This document shows positions 34,438 through 43,741 of a DNA stretch of 57,017 nucleotides, one piece after another. Positions within the stretch are counted from its first letter, which is position 1. Each line of letters begins with the position of its first letter. Below the pieces are notes generated by a model, which did no database searches, had not been told where the DNA came from, and worked only from the letters and a program-made list of their open reading frames with translations. Made by a program: the position numbers and the translations under genes. The stretch spans positions 1 to 57,017 of the forward strand of contig NZ_JBAKFX010000021.1 of NCBI RefSeq assembly GCF_037577855.1, read 5' to 3'. This stretch comes from Dethiothermospora halolimnae (GTDB taxonomy: Bacteria > Bacillota > Clostridia > Tissierellales > VENL01).

Positions 34438-35310
34438 ATGAATAGAGGAAAAATGATTATTGGGAAGTGGAGTGGGAATAAATATTACATATTAGAAAAA
34501 ATAGGACAAGGGGAAATAGGTACAGTCTATAAAGTAAGGGATGATAATGGAAATATAATGGCTTTAAAGATATCTAAGGAGATAGCTTCTATTACTAGGG
34601 AATATAATATAATGAAAAAGTTTAAAAAAATTCAGTTTGTTCCTAATGTATATGATGTAGATGACTATTTAGATAAAAATACTCGATACTATTTCTTTAC
34701 AATGGATTATATCGAAGGAAAGAATCTTAAATATGTTATGAAAAATGGACATATCAGCCTAAAAAACATTTTAGGCTTAGCTAGAATCTTATTAAATATT
34801 TTAAATGAATTAAATAAAATAGGATATATATATACAGATATAAAGCTGGAAAATATATTTATAAATAAAACTAGTAATGAAATCATTCTTGTGGATTATG
34901 GTAGTATTATTAAAAAAGGTGATACAATAAAGGAGTATACCCCAACATACAATATGACATGTTGGGGATTTAATTATAATCCCCAAGAAAATATAATTTT
35001 TAGTATTACCATGATAATGGTAGCTATTATATTTAAAAAAGAGTTAAGCCCCTCAAATAGGTCAATTACAGAAGTAGTTAAAATGATTAGATATTCTAAT
35101 TTAGATTACAGGATGAAAAAACTATTAATAGATGGACTAAAATTAAACTATAGTGGACTAAAAGACTATGATTATAGGCTTAAGGATGTAATCTTAAGTA
35201 TTAATCATAAATATAATAAAAAAAATATAGATGGAATAGAGATTTTTTTTATATCCAGTATATGTATCTTTGTTTTAGTTATAATAATTGGCATAAATAA
35301 TATTGTTTGA
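34438..35310 (+). CDS. yabT: YabT-like membrane serine/threonine kinase
   Basis: 290 residues. Kinase domain: glycine loop IGQGEIGTVYK (22-32), lysine K44 in ALKIS, catalytic loop YTDIKLENIF (the usual HRD is YTD, but Asp, Lys and Asn are kept), and DYG in place of DFG. A single C-terminal membrane helix (about 268-289). This fits YabT, a sporulation kinase that phosphorylates RecA and other DNA-linked proteins in B. subtilis. Follows yabS and precedes tilS as there. Confidence 0.87.
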   Translation: MNRGKMIIGKWSGNKYYILEKIGQGEIGTVYKVRDDNGNIMALKISKEIASITREYNIMKKFKKIQFVPNVYDVDDYLDKNTRYYFFTMDYIEGKNLKYVMKNGHISLKNILGLARILLNILNELNKIGYIYTDIKLENIFINKTSNEIILVDYGSIIKKGDTIKEYTPTYNMTCWGFNYNPQENIIFSITMIMVAIIFKKELSPSNRSITEVVKMIRYSNLDYRMKKLLIDGLKLNYSGLKDYDYRLKDVILSINHKYNKKNIDGIEIFFISSICIFVLVIIIGINNIV

Positions 35311-35370
35311 AGGAAAAGCAATGGATGTGTAGAAAGTATATTGTATATAAAGTAGTGAAAGGTGATATAT

Positions 35371-36756
35371 ATGAAAAGTAAAATATTAAACACGATAAAA
35401 AAGTATAGGTTAATAAAGAAAAATGACAATATATTATTGGGAGTATCGGGGGGGCCTGATTCAATGGCCCTTTTTTATGTTTTAAAAGATATTAAAAAAC
35501 AAATAGGTTTTAATCTGTATGTTGCCCACATAAACCATGGGGTTAGGGGAGGGGCTGCAGACAAAGATCAAAGGCATGTTGAAAACATATGCAGTAAATA
35601 TAATATACCCATTTTTTCAAAGAAGGTTAATATGGACGAATATGGAAAGAAACATGGCCTTTCATCGGAAGAAGCCGGTAGAATAATAAGATATAAATTT
35701 TTTAGAAAAATATTAAGACAAATTGGTGGTGGGAAAATATCCGTTGCCCATAATAGAAATGATCAAGCAGAAACAGTTATAATGCGTTTTATAAGGGGAA
35801 GTGGAGTAGATGGTTTAATGGGGATGGATTATATTAATGATGATATTATAAGGCCCATGCTAAATATAACTAGGGCTGAGATTGAAAGTTATTGTGAAGA
35901 TAATAATATACCAACAAGGCTAGATAAAACTAACCTAGAAACTATATATGGGAGAAATAAAGTTAGACTAGAGTTGATACCTTATATCAGAGAGAATTTT
36001 AATAATGGAATTATAGATACATTGTGGAGAATGTCCCATATAATGAGGGATGATGGGGAATTTTTAAATGAATACTCTAAAAATAGTTATAATGAAGTTT
36101 TATATAATGAAAGTCATAATAAAATATTATTATATAATAGAAAGATATTAAAACTACACAAATCAATAAAGTCCAGAATCATAAGATATGCTATTTCAAA
36201 AATAAAAGGAAACACTAAAAACATTGAACAAAAACATATGGAGGCAATTTTAACATTAAGTAGTAATAATACAACGGGAAAGAGCTTGGATATATCTGGG
36301 GATTTAATTGTGAAATTAAGTTATGATTTTTTAATAATACAAAAAAAGTCCATTAAAGAGGATATAAGTTTTAACTATAGGGTAGATATAGACAATAATA
36401 ATTATATTGAAGAGTTAGATGCCATTATAAAGGGGGAAATTAAGGATATAAATAATATTTCCTTAAATACTAATGATAGGTTTATAAAATACTTTGATTA
36501 TGATAAAATAAAAGACGGTATTATTATTAGAACTAGAGAACCGGGAGATAGGTTTATACCACTGGGAATGAATGGAACTAAAAAAGTTAAAGATTTTTTC
36601 ATTGATAAGAAAATATCAAAAGAACAAAGAGGGCAAATCCCCATTGTGGTTAGTGGTGGGAAAATAATATGGATAGTGGGCTATAGAATAAGTGAAGAAT
36701 TTAAGTTAACTAATAATACTAAAAAGGTTTTAGTATTAAAGTATATAAAATTATAG
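35371..36756 (+). CDS. tilS: tRNA(Ile)-lysidine synthase
   Basis: 461 residues. PP-loop SGGPDS (26-31), HINHGVR and NRNDQAETVIMR regions of the N-type ATPase, then the C-terminal TilS domains with EPGDRFIPLGM and KKVKDFFID. It converts cytidine-34 of the CAU tRNA-Ile to lysidine. The frame opens at GTG 35362, which is part of the AAAGGTGAT ribosome site; ATG 35371 is chosen. hpt follows, the usual tilS-hprT-ftsH order. Confidence 0.95.
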   Translation: MKSKILNTIKKYRLIKKNDNILLGVSGGPDSMALFYVLKDIKKQIGFNLYVAHINHGVRGGAADKDQRHVENICSKYNIPIFSKKVNMDEYGKKHGLSSEEAGRIIRYKFFRKILRQIGGGKISVAHNRNDQAETVIMRFIRGSGVDGLMGMDYINDDIIRPMLNITRAEIESYCEDNNIPTRLDKTNLETIYGRNKVRLELIPYIRENFNNGIIDTLWRMSHIMRDDGEFLNEYSKNSYNEVLYNESHNKILLYNRKILKLHKSIKSRIIRYAISKIKGNTKNIEQKHMEAILTLSSNNTTGKSLDISGDLIVKLSYDFLIIQKKSIKEDISFNYRVDIDNNNYIEELDAIIKGEIKDINNISLNTNDRFIKYFDYDKIKDGIIIRTREPGDRFIPLGMNGTKKVKDFFIDKKISKEQRGQIPIVVSGGKIIWIVGYRISEEFKLTNNTKKVLVLKYIKL

Positions 36757-36780
36757 CAACTAGCTTAAGGAGGATTACAT

Positions 36781-37317
36781 ATGAAAGAGGATATAAGAGA
36801 GATAATTGTTAGTTCTGAGGATTTAGAAGATAAAATTAGTAGTCTTGGTAAGAAGATATCTAAAGATTATAAGGGAAAGGATTTAATGCTTATAGGAGTT
36901 TTAAAGGGTTCTATTATGTTTATGTCGGATTTAGCAAAAAACATAGATATTCCTTTAACCATGGACTTTATGGCAGTATCTAGTTATGGTGACTCAACAG
37001 AATCATCTGGAGTTGTTAGAATAAATAAAGATTTAGACTCTAGTATTGAGGGTAAAGATGTATTGATAGTAGAAGATATAGTGGATACTGGACTCACTTT
37101 AAATTATCTAGTTGATAACTTAAAGTCTAGGGGAGCAAATAGTATAAAAATATGTTCATTACTTGATAAACCAGAAAGAAGAAGAGTTAATGTTAATATA
37201 GATTACATAGGTTTTCAAGTTCCCGATGAGTTTGTAGTTGGATATGGGATTGATTATGCACAAAAATATAGAAATCTCCCTTATATTGCAATATTAAAAG
37301 AAGAGGCATATAGTTAA
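36781..37317 (+). CDS. hpt: Hypoxanthine phosphoribosyltransferase
   Basis: 178 residues with the PRPP-binding motif LIVEDIVDTGLTL (about 97-109) and the purine-recognition segment DFMAVSSYGDSTESSG (short pieces). Salvages hypoxanthine and guanine with PRPP. In Firmicutes the Hpt protein also contacts FtsH and TilS functionally. ATG 6 bases after AAGGAGG. Sits between tilS and ftsH. Confidence 0.95.
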   Translation: MKEDIREIIVSSEDLEDKISSLGKKISKDYKGKDLMLIGVLKGSIMFMSDLAKNIDIPLTMDFMAVSSYGDSTESSGVVRINKDLDSSIEGKDVLIVEDIVDTGLTLNYLVDNLKSRGANSIKICSLLDKPERRRVNVNIDYIGFQVPDEFVVGYGIDYAQKYRNLPYIAILKEEAYS

Positions 37318-37415
37318 TGATATAATATATAATGAATTTTACTGATGTTGTTTTTTTAAGTGTAATATGATAGAATATATTGATATCTAAAAAGGACATG
37401 AGAGGAGGACTGTAG

Positions 37416-39293
37416 TTGAGGAAATTTTTTAGGGGTATAAGTTTTTATTTGCTTATATTCATTATTATAATTGCAGTAGTATACTTTTTTGGTAATAATG
37501 GAAAACAATCTATAGATATTTCCGTTACTGAGCTTATAAGCCAGTTAAATAATCAAAATGTTGATAACATAACCATTGTGGATAATGGAGATGTAAGGGG
37601 ACAGTTAAAGAACGGTCAAGAGTTCACTTCCCACTTAACCTTTGATTTACGAGGAACTTTTTATGAGAATTATTTAAAAAACAATGTTGAGGAAAAAAAT
37701 ATAGAGCTTAATGGAGAAAAGGAGCCGGGGCAACCATGGTTCTTGCAAATACTTCCAACAGTGTTTGTAATCCTCATATTTATAGTATTTTGGTTTGTTT
37801 TTATGCAACAATCTCAAGGTGGAGGAAGTCGAGTTATGTCATTTGGTAAAAGTAAGGCCAAAATGCATAAGGATGATTCGAAGAAGATAACCTTTGATGA
37901 TGTTGCAGGATTGGAAGAAGAGAAGGAAGAACTTAAGGAAATAGTAGATTTTCTTAAGAGTCCTAGAAAGTTTATAGAACTTGGAGCTAGAATACCAAAG
38001 GGAGTATTAATGGTAGGCCCTCCTGGAACAGGTAAAACTTATTTATCTAAAGCTGTAGCAGGAGAAGCCGGGGTACCTTTCTTTAGTATAAGTGGTTCCG
38101 ACTTTGTTGAAATGTTTGTAGGTGTTGGTGCATCCCGTGTTAGAGACCTATTTGAACAGGCTAAAAAGAATTCACCATGTATAGTCTTTATAGATGAGAT
38201 TGATGCTGTAGGTAGAAGAAGGGGTGCCGGCCTAGGTGGAGGCCACGATGAAAGGGAGCAAACACTAAATCAGTTACTTGTTGAAATGGATGGTTTCGGC
38301 GAAAATGAAGGTATAATAATGATTGCCGCAACCAATAGGCCAGATATATTAGACCCAGCTTTATTGAGACCTGGAAGATTTGATAGAAGGGTACAAGTTG
38401 GGGTACCTGATATTAAAGGAAGAGAAGAAATCTTAAAAATTCACTCAAAGGGCAAGCCATTGGAAAAAGAAGTGGATTTAAAGGTTATCGCTAGAAGGAC
38501 TATAGGTTTTACACCGGCAGATATAGAAAACTTATTAAATGAAGCAGCCCTTTTATCAGCAAGAAAAAATCTTAAAAAGATACCTATGGGTATTATTGAA
38601 GAGGCAATAACTAAGGTAATGGCTGGTTCAGAAAAGAAAAGTAGAGTTAGAAGTGAAAAAGAAAATAAGCTTACCGCTTATCATGAAGCTGGTCATGCAG
38701 TAGTATCTAGACTTCTTCCAAACATTGATCCAGTGCATATGGTTACTATTATGCCAAGAAGTAATGGAGCAGGTGGATTTACGTTAAATCTACCTAAAGA
38801 AGATAGAAGCTATATGTCAAAAGCTCAAATGGAAGAACAGATAGTGGTGTTACTAGGTGGAAGAGTAGCAGAAAAACTTGTACTAGATGATATTAGTACA
38901 GGAGCATCTAATGATATTGAAAGGGCTACAAAAATTGCAAGGGCCATGGTAACCCATTATGGTATGAGTGATAAACTTGGACCTATGACCTATGGAGAAG
39001 ATGAAAATGAAGTATTTATAGGTAGAGATTTAGGTAGAAGTAAAAACTATAGTGAAAAAATAGCAGCAGAGATAGATAATGAGATGAGACAAATAATAGG
39101 TGAAGCATATAACGAAGCAGAAAGGTTATTAACAGAGAACATGGATAAACTTCACAAGGTAGCTAAAGCTCTAATTGAAAAAGAAACAATAGATGCTAAA
39201 GGATTTGAGGCAGCATTTAATGGTGAAGAAATCCTTGAAGAAACCGATGAAGAAAACCATATAGATGAAACTGATAATAATGACGAAGAATAA
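37416..39293 (+). CDS. ftsH: ATP-dependent zinc metalloprotease FtsH
   Basis: 625 residues. Membrane helices at about 7-25 and 108-130 flank an extracytoplasmic domain; AAA domain with Walker A GPPGTGKT (201-208), Walker B IVFIDEIDAVG, and the second region of homology ending RPGRFDRR; zinc site HEAGH (423-427). Acidic C-terminal tail. Degrades membrane and regulatory proteins. TTG start 5 bases after GAGGAGGACTG; no in-frame ATG fits. Ends the conserved purR-ftsH block here. Confidence 0.96.
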   Translation: MRKFFRGISFYLLIFIIIIAVVYFFGNNGKQSIDISVTELISQLNNQNVDNITIVDNGDVRGQLKNGQEFTSHLTFDLRGTFYENYLKNNVEEKNIELNGEKEPGQPWFLQILPTVFVILIFIVFWFVFMQQSQGGGSRVMSFGKSKAKMHKDDSKKITFDDVAGLEEEKEELKEIVDFLKSPRKFIELGARIPKGVLMVGPPGTGKTYLSKAVAGEAGVPFFSISGSDFVEMFVGVGASRVRDLFEQAKKNSPCIVFIDEIDAVGRRRGAGLGGGHDEREQTLNQLLVEMDGFGENEGIIMIAATNRPDILDPALLRPGRFDRRVQVGVPDIKGREEILKIHSKGKPLEKEVDLKVIARRTIGFTPADIENLLNEAALLSARKNLKKIPMGIIEEAITKVMAGSEKKSRVRSEKENKLTAYHEAGHAVVSRLLPNIDPVHMVTIMPRSNGAGGFTLNLPKEDRSYMSKAQMEEQIVVLLGGRVAEKLVLDDISTGASNDIERATKIARAMVTHYGMSDKLGPMTYGEDENEVFIGRDLGRSKNYSEKIAAEIDNEMRQIIGEAYNEAERLLTENMDKLHKVAKALIEKETIDAKGFEAAFNGEEILEETDEENHIDETDNNDEE

Positions 39294-39298
39294 ATAAT

Positions 39299-39330
39299 AA
39301 AGGAGCTGGAATTTTCCAGCTCCTTTATTA
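39299..39330 (+). terminator. Terminator of ftsH
   Basis: Stem AAAGGAGCTGGAA / TTCCAGCTCCTTT, then TATTATTTT. Confidence 0.85.
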
Positions 39331-39403
39331 TTTTGTTGTTTTATTATTATTTTGTTGTTTTATTATTCTTTTATTGTTGAAGGGTTCCCAGTCTTTTTCT
39401 CAT

Positions 39404-39562
39404 TTTTGTTGGGATATTCGTAATCATTTTGTTGCTGGAGGACTCGTAATCGTTTTGTTGCTGGAGGACTCGTAATCGTTTTGTTGCTGGAGGACTCGTA
39501 ATCGTTTTGTTGCTGGGGGATTCGTAATCGTTTTGTTGTTGGGGGATTCGTAATCCCCCAAC
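39404..39562. repeat. 26-bp tandem array ending in the dispersed palindrome (copy C)
   Basis: Six units of about 26 bases: TTTTGTTGCTGGAGGACTCG plus TAATCG. Unit boundaries are 39404 (shorter, 23 bases), 39427, 39453, 39479, 39505 and 39531. Units 2-4 are identical. The last unit is the full palindrome (39538-39562: GTTGGGGGATT, CGT, AATCCCCCAAC). Each unit equals the left half of the palindrome plus linker, so the array grew by duplication of that half. The minus-strand reading frame over it is not a gene. Confidence 0.85.
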
Positions 39563-39607
39563 CTATCATCTATAAAAAATAAAAATATACAATAAGTTAA
39601 AACATAA

Positions 39608-39658
39608 TTGTTAAAAAATAAACATAAATTTAGACTTAAGAATTATTTGTGTTATAAT
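39608..39658 (+). promoter_or_regulatory. Sigma-A promoter of fhs with a Rex-like site
   Basis: TTAGAC (39630-39635), 17 bases, TATAAT (39653-39658). Just upstream, TTGTTAA-AAAA-TAAACAT (39608-39625) resembles the redox regulator Rex operator TTGTTAA-N4-TTAACAA, with two mismatches in the right half. The remainder of the long leader (39659-39872) has a small hairpin ATCAA / TTGAT near 39804 and a weak sigma-H-like element at 39757-39783. I see no riboswitch. Confidence 0.4.
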
Positions 39659-39872
39659 AAGAGATGTGTAAAAAATACATAAAAAATACAATGAAGTAAA
39701 ATAATAAAAAATATATATTCTAGCAGACACTTCTTTTAAATAACTATCTATAATTTATAGGATTTTTAGATATACTAAAGAAAGTAATATATAGTAAAAA
39801 CTAATCAATCGGTTGATAATCTACAAAACATATATTAAAGTAAAAAATAATTTTATAACAAGGAGGAGTTAT

Positions 39873-41543
39873 ATGAAAACAGATATCCAAATAGCTCAAG
39901 AGTCCACAATGAAGCATATAAAGGATGTGGCTAAGGAAATAGGTATTAATGAAGATGAACTTGAATTATTCGGAGAGTATAAAGCTAAAATTTCAATGGA
40001 CATATGGGATAGAATAAAGGACAATAAAGATGGTAAGCTTGTACTTGTAACTGCAATCAATCCAACTCCAGCAGGAGAAGGTAAAACAACAACTAATGTG
40101 GGCTTAAGTATGGGGCTTAATAAAATAGGGAAAAAAACAATGACTACTTTAAGGGAGCCATCCCTTGGACCGAGTTTTGGAATAAAAGGTGGCGCAGCAG
40201 GTGGGGGATATGCACAGGTTGTACCAATGGAGGATATAAACCTACACTTCACCGGTGATATCCATGCAATAACCACTGCCCACAACCTTCTATCGGCCCT
40301 TTTAGACAATCATTTACATCAAGGAAATAAACTTAATATTGATCCTAGAAGGATAGTATGGAAAAGAGTTTTAGATATGAATGATAGAGCCCTTAGGAAT
40401 ATAATAGTAGGTCTTGGAAGAAGGGCAGATGGAGTACCAAGACAAGATGGATTTGATATAACCGTGGCTTCGGAGATAATGGCTATCTTATGCTTAGCAA
40501 GTGATATATCAGATCTTAAAGAACGTTTAGGTAGAATGATTGTTGCATATGACCATGATAAAAAGCCTGTTACGGCAGATGATTTAGATGCAACAGGAGC
40601 CTTAACTATACTATTAAAAGATGCCATAAAGCCTAACTTAGTTCAAACCCTTGAAAATACCCCAGCTATAATACATGGAGGTCCATTTGCTAATATAGCC
40701 CATGGTACCAATAGTATAGTTGCAACAAAGTTCGGTTTAAAATTAGCCGATTATGTTGTAACCGAAGCTGGATTTGGTGCAGACCTAGGAGCAGAAAAAT
40801 TCTTTAATATAGTAAGTAGATTTGCAGGGTTTAAACCTGCAGTTACAGTAATAGTAGCTACAGTAAGAGCTCTAAAACTCCATGGTGGAGTACCTAAAAA
40901 TGATTTAAATGAAGAAAATATAGACGCATTAAAAAAAGGTTTTGAAAACCTTGAAAAGCATATTGAAAATGTACAGAAATTCGGAGTGCCAGTTGTAGTT
41001 GCAATAAACCAATTCCCAACGGATACCGATGCTGAGCTTAAGCTTATAGAAGAGAAATGTACCAATATGGGAGCGGAAGCTGTATTATCTGAGGTATGGG
41101 CAAAAGGTGGCGAAGGTGGTATAGAATTAGCTAAAAAAGTAGTTGATGCTGCAGAAAATAAAGATTCAAATTATGCCCCAATCTATGATGTGGATCAATC
41201 AATAGAAAAGAAAATAGAAACCATAGCTAAAGAAATATATGGTGCCGATGGGGTAGAGTTTAGTAAAAAGGCAAGAAGAGAGATGAATAAATTAGCAGAA
41301 CTAGGCCTTGATAAGATGCCTATATGTATGGCTAAAACCCAATATTCATTCTCGGATGATCCAAGTCTTTTAGGTAGACCATCAGGATTTACAGTAACTA
41401 TTAGGGACTTAAGGATATCCGCGGGAGCTGGATTTATAGTAGCATTAACAGGAGATATTATGACTATGCCAGGACTTCCTAAAGTACCTGCTGCAAATAA
41501 AATGGATATTGATAAAGACGGAAAAATAGAAGGATTATTCTAA
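39873..41543 (+). CDS. fhs: Formate-tetrahydrofolate ligase
   Basis: 556 residues, full length. The ATP-binding TPAGEGKTTT motif (65-74) and the family segments REPSLGPSFGIKGGAAGGG (short of 20) and DRALRNI are clear. It makes 10-formyl-THF from formate, ATP and THF for purine synthesis and one-carbon (Wood-Ljungdahl type) metabolism. A longer frame opens at 39813, but the ATG at 39873 follows AAGGAGGAG and matches the family start. It stands alone with its own promoter and terminator between ftsH and the propionyl-CoA module. Confidence 0.97.
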   Translation: MKTDIQIAQESTMKHIKDVAKEIGINEDELELFGEYKAKISMDIWDRIKDNKDGKLVLVTAINPTPAGEGKTTTNVGLSMGLNKIGKKTMTTLREPSLGPSFGIKGGAAGGGYAQVVPMEDINLHFTGDIHAITTAHNLLSALLDNHLHQGNKLNIDPRRIVWKRVLDMNDRALRNIIVGLGRRADGVPRQDGFDITVASEIMAILCLASDISDLKERLGRMIVAYDHDKKPVTADDLDATGALTILLKDAIKPNLVQTLENTPAIIHGGPFANIAHGTNSIVATKFGLKLADYVVTEAGFGADLGAEKFFNIVSRFAGFKPAVTVIVATVRALKLHGGVPKNDLNEENIDALKKGFENLEKHIENVQKFGVPVVVAINQFPTDTDAELKLIEEKCTNMGAEAVLSEVWAKGGEGGIELAKKVVDAAENKDSNYAPIYDVDQSIEKKIETIAKEIYGADGVEFSKKARREMNKLAELGLDKMPICMAKTQYSFSDDPSLLGRPSGFTVTIRDLRISAGAGFIVALTGDIMTMPGLPKVPAANKMDIDKDGKIEGLF

Positions 41544-41545
41544 AA

Positions 41546-41571
41546 AAAGCGCTGCTTAGGCAGCGCTTTCT
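41546..41571 (+). terminator. Terminator of fhs
   Basis: Stem AAAGCGCTGC / GCAGCGCTTT, loop TTAG, with A7 before it; the following tract is TCTTC, so termination may be partial. Confidence 0.7.
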
Positions 41572-42018
41572 TCATTGCAACTCCCTGCACAGAACAAAGA
41601 AGGACCAAAGGCATCTTTGTTCCAATATACAAATTAACACATCAATTTTAGGGTATAATTTACTTAAGTCCATAATTATCTACAACAAATACAGTCGAGT
41701 TCATAAAAAATTTCCCGGGAAATGTATGTTAATGTTATTAAAAGTTAGACAAAATTATTAAAAAAAATTAATAACCCTCTATGTCAAGATTTATGAGTCC
41801 TTTAAATAGTACTATACCATATATAGAGGAGTGTGTGGAACTATTGAAATATTGACTTCATAGAATTAAAAATATTGAAATTATTATTGCAAAAACACCT
41901 ATAATGTAATAGGCTATACTTGATGGTTATTTGAAATGTAATTAATTATAAAATGTTAGGATTTAAGCTAGGAAAACATTTTCTTAAAATCATCTAGGAA
42001 GCTTTTTATAATAGTATA
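41572..42018 (+). other. Long AT-rich leader region upstream of the methylmalonyl-CoA module
   Basis: 447 bases without a gene. It holds a fragment of the C-rich repeat (41581-41590), a perfect 14-base palindrome ATTTCCCGGGAAAT (41710-41723) that could be an operator, a distant CCTCTAT / ATAGAGG inverted pair (about 41793 and 41823), and possible -35/-10 pairs near 41877-41905 (TTGAAA, about 19 bases, TATAAT). I see no cobalamin riboswitch core despite the B12-dependent enzyme downstream. Confidence 0.4.
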
Positions 42019-42031
42019 AGGAGGCTAAAAA

Positions 42032-43711
42032 ATGTTTAAGAAAGAGAAATTAGACCAGATTAATGAGTCTAAGAAGAAATGGGAAGAGAATACAGTAGAA
42101 AAAACCATTTCTAAATTTCCTGAAAGAAAAGAAGAATTTAAAACAGTTTCAGGAAATAAGGTGAACAGACTATATACACCAAATGATATTGAAGATTTTC
42201 AATATGATGAGAAGCTAGGTTTTCCAGGGGAGTATCCATATACAAGGGGTGCGCAGCCCACTATGTATAGGGGAAGGCTTTGGACAATGAGAATGTATGC
42301 TGGATTTGCCACAGCGGAAGAATCAAACCAAAGATATAAATATTTAATAGAACAGGGATCTAAGGGGCTTTCAGTTGCCTTTGACTTACCAACCCAGATA
42401 GGTTATGATTCTGATCATCCATTATCAGAGGGGGAAGTTGGAAAGGTAGGAGTTGCCATAGATTCATTAGCAGATATGGAGATACTATTTGATGGTATCC
42501 CTTTAGATAAAGTTAGTACATCAATGACTATAAATGCCCCAGCTGCTGTGTTACTTGCAATGTATATTGCAGTTGGAGAAAAGCAAGGGGTTTCTAAGGA
42601 TAAATTAAGAGGTACGATACAGAATGACATATTGAAGGAATATATTGCTAGAGGTACATATATATTCCCCACTGAACCATCTATGAGACTTATAACTGAT
42701 ATTTTTGAGTATTGTTCAGATAATGTTCCAAGATGGAATACCATAAGTATTTCAGGATATCATATAAGGGAAGCTGGATCTACTGCTGCCCAAGAGGTAG
42801 GATTTACCCTAGCAGATGGTATAGCTTATGTTGAAGCTGCCATTAAAGCTGGACTAGATGTAGATAAATTTGCACCAAGACTATCATTTTTCTTTAATGC
42901 CCATAATGATTTACTTGAAGAAGTTGCTAAATTTAGAGCTGCAAGAAGATTGTGGGCTAAAATAATGAAAGAGAGATTTAAAGCCAAAAGTCCAAAATCA
43001 ATGAGACTTAAATTTCACACCCAAACAGGAGGTTCAACATTAACTGCCCAACAACCAGATAATAATATTGTTCGTGTTGCTATTCAAACCTTGGCGGCAG
43101 TATTAGGCGGAACCCAATCCCTTCACACTAATTCAAAGGATGAGGCCTTAGCATTACCTAGCGAAGATTCAGTAAGGGTTGCTTTAAGAACTCAACAGAT
43201 AGTTGCCCACGAGAGTGGAGTAACAAATACGGTTGATCCATTAGCAGGCTCATACTATATAGAATCCAAAACCGATGAGATAGAACAAGAAGCTATGAAA
43301 TATATAGATAAAATTGATGATATAGGAGGGGCTCCTAGGGCTATAGATATGGGATATATCCAAAAAGAAATAATGGATGCTGCCTACCAACATCAAATAG
43401 AAGTTGAAAATGGAGAGAGAATTGTTGTAGGAATGAATAAATATCAAACTGAAGAGGAGCCACCAAAGGAATTATTAAAGGTTGATCCTGCAGTGGGAGA
43501 AAGACAAAAAGAAAGAATTGCTAAGTTAAAAGAAAATAGGGATAATGATAAAGTAAATAAAGCTCTAGAAAATCTTAAAGGTGCTTGTGAAGGAACGGAA
43601 AATGTAATGCCATATATATTAGATGCTGTTAAAGAATATGCTACATTAGGAGAAATATGTGGTGTTATGAGGGACGTATTTGGAGAATATGAGCAGTCAA
43701 TCAGTTTATAA
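42032..43711 (+). CDS. Methylmalonyl-CoA mutase, catalytic (large) subunit
   Basis: 559 residues covering only the substrate-binding TIM barrel; the B12 domain is the separate next gene. Family landmarks: YTRGAQPTMYRGRLWTMRMY (about 72-91), GLSVAFDLPTQIGYDSDHP, SISGYHIREAGS, HTQTGGSTLTAQQP. It rearranges succinyl-CoA and (R)-methylmalonyl-CoA. Other acyl-CoA mutases look similar, but epimerase and decarboxylase genes in the same cluster point to methylmalonyl-CoA. ATG follows AAGGAGGC. Confidence 0.92.
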   Translation: MFKKEKLDQINESKKKWEENTVEKTISKFPERKEEFKTVSGNKVNRLYTPNDIEDFQYDEKLGFPGEYPYTRGAQPTMYRGRLWTMRMYAGFATAEESNQRYKYLIEQGSKGLSVAFDLPTQIGYDSDHPLSEGEVGKVGVAIDSLADMEILFDGIPLDKVSTSMTINAPAAVLLAMYIAVGEKQGVSKDKLRGTIQNDILKEYIARGTYIFPTEPSMRLITDIFEYCSDNVPRWNTISISGYHIREAGSTAAQEVGFTLADGIAYVEAAIKAGLDVDKFAPRLSFFFNAHNDLLEEVAKFRAARRLWAKIMKERFKAKSPKSMRLKFHTQTGGSTLTAQQPDNNIVRVAIQTLAAVLGGTQSLHTNSKDEALALPSEDSVRVALRTQQIVAHESGVTNTVDPLAGSYYIESKTDEIEQEAMKYIDKIDDIGGAPRAIDMGYIQKEIMDAAYQHQIEVENGERIVVGMNKYQTEEEPPKELLKVDPAVGERQKERIAKLKENRDNDKVNKALENLKGACEGTENVMPYILDAVKEYATLGEICGVMRDVFGEYEQSISL

Positions 43712-43741
43712 ATTTTTTAGATATAAAGGAGGAAAATTAAA

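Noticed and set aside
39404..39562. CRISPR array
   Set aside because: The units are contiguous 26-bp tandem copies with no unique spacers and no cas genes nearby.
39363..39569. Minus-strand 68-residue protein over the tandem array
   Set aside because: Its low-complexity repeats come from the DNA tandem repeat; there is no ribosome site or family resemblance.
39757..39783. Sigma-H promoter of fhs
   Set aside because: The spacing is 11 bases, but the -10 reads AAAGAAA, and a better sigma-A promoter exists upstream; kept only as a weak note.
41572..42018. Cobalamin riboswitch upstream of the mutase
   Set aside because: No B12-box-like core or matching paired regions could be found by eye; a covariance search would be decisive.
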